From Poronia punctata (taxonomy: Eukaryota; Ascomycota; Sordariomycetes; Xylariales; Xylariaceae), in contig MU401839.1 in assembly GCA_022579005.1 (NCBI GenBank), forward strand, positions 1 to 24,019: a stretch of DNA of 24,019 bases. Direction: 5' to 3'. Position numbers and translations under genes: made by a program. Shown here piece by piece: positions 23,005 to 24,019 of the stretch. Within the stretch, counting starts at the first letter, position 1, and every line of letters starts with the position of its first letter. The notes under the pieces were generated by a model that was not told the DNA's origin, ran no database searches, and saw only the letters and a list, made by a program, of their open reading frames with translations.

Positions 23005-23940
23005 AAAAATAAGCAATTAGTATTTAATTGCTAATTAAGCAAAGTTAAGCAAAAACTATTAAAATAGCTTAAAAATAAAGTATAAAATATTTAAGCAGCT
23101 TAGTTAAACTTTAAAAATAAAAAGTTAAAAACTAAGCTAAAGTAAGTTAATATATTTAATTTACTTTAGCAAAGTTTTATAAAGCGTTTAGTACTATAAA
23201 GCTATTTTAAATAATAGCTATAGTCTTTTTAAGCAATAAGCAAAAGCTAAAAAAAGTTATTATAAATATAAATATAAAAGTATAAGTTAATATTATATAT
23301 AAAGATTTTTAAAAAAAGCACTTATAAAAAGTAAATATTTTTTTATTTTATAAAAAAAACTAAATAAAAAGCTAATAAAGTACTAAGCAGCTTATATAGC
23401 TAGTTTTTAAATAATTAACGCTTAAAAGATTAAAAAGACTTTTAAGCAAGTATTTTATATAATATATAAAAAATAAAAAGTATTAAAGCTTTTAATATTA
23501 TAGCTAAAAATAAGTTAGTTAAGTATATTATTAAATATAGCTTTTACTTAATAGTTTTATAGCAAATATTAAAAAATAAATTTTAAAAAATTTGCTAAAA
23601 ATATAGTTAATAATTAAGCAACGTACGTTGCTAACTTAATAAGTATAAGTATTAGTTTTAAAAAAAAGTTACTATTTTTTAAAATTAATAATAAGCTTAG
23701 TACTAAAAATAAAATTAATTTATTTAAGTATTTTAAAGCCTTTTAGCATATATACTTTAAGCTATTAGCAAAAAAGTTATTAGTGCTAAAAAAAATATAA
23801 TATATAATAAACTTAATAAAAAAGGTATAAGTGCTATTTAGTTTAATTTATTTTGTTATAAAAGCTTAATAGTAAGTGCTTAAAAAGTATTTTTAAAACA
23901 ACTTTTAAATAAGCTATATATAGTACTTAAAAGCAAATAT

Positions 23941-24019
23941 AAAAGCTTTTATTTTATTTATACTAAAAAAAAATAAAACTATAAAGCTTTATATTAATTA
24001 TAAAAGCTTAAATAAAGTA
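23941..24019 (+). pseudogene. Start of dead reverse transcriptase (copy C), cut by window end
   Basis: Nearly identical to 401-480 of copy A, which encodes the first RT block. The remainder lies outside. Confidence 0.75.

Larger units (their letters stand above)
21478..24019 (+). mobile_element. Ty3-type LTR retrotransposon copy C, 5' part, continues beyond window
   Basis: 5' LTR 21478-21712, then internal sequence matching the reverse complement of copy B: the region after the LTR, the gag CCHC remnant at 22957-23004, and the RT start from 23941, where the window ends. 23911-24019 matches 371-480 of copy A. Coding strand A-rich; no usable reading frame. The 3' half and any target duplication are outside the window. 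Confidence 0.87.

Noticed and set aside
1..24019. CRISPR array, tRNA or rRNA genes
   Set aside because: No regularly spaced repeats, and no cloverleaf or rRNA-like segment was recognised in the arms or the gene island.

Overview
This is nuclear DNA of a filamentous ascomycete (Pezizomycotina). The evidence is two intron-bearing protein genes with short introns (53-83 bp), GTAAG-type donors and CTAAC/CTAAT branch motifs, set between long, extremely AT-rich arms that read as retrotransposons destroyed by repeat-induced point mutation (RIP). The species cannot be told from the sequence.

Layout. 1-370: part of a dispersed repeat (called R2 here). 371-5226: Ty3-type LTR retrotransposon copy A, + strand, missing its 5' end. 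5227-8835: AT-rich DNA I could not identify. 8836 to about 9125: second R2 copy, direct orientation. About 9060-13200: a gene island of normal base composition holding ATG4 (+ strand, 4 exons, 9487-11006) and a JJJ1/DNAJC21-type J-protein (- strand, 3 exons, 13031-11257), arranged tail to tail. 13200-13813: AT-rich, no gene. 13819-21188: full-length copy B of the retrotransposon on the - strand, with two 223-bp LTRs and a 5-bp target duplication. 21194-21477: short AT-rich spacer. 21478-24019: copy C, + strand, 5' LTR to the start of the reverse transcriptase, cut by the window end.

The two genes are unrelated housekeeping genes. ATG4 is the cysteine protease that processes and delipidates Atg8 in autophagy. 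The J-protein is a cytosolic Hsp70 co-chaperone for late 60S ribosomal subunit maturation. Both look intact after splicing and keep their key residues. Their neighbours are all dead repeats: gag CCHC-knuckle, reverse transcriptase and integrase blocks can still be read through the stop codons, with catalytic Asp codons changed to Asn.

I found no undescribed functional system. The most informative material is the record of repeat inactivation: a complete element with LTRs differing only by transitions, mutation well beyond the usual CpA context, and a dispersed repeat whose gene-proximal copy is much less mutated than its distal copy.
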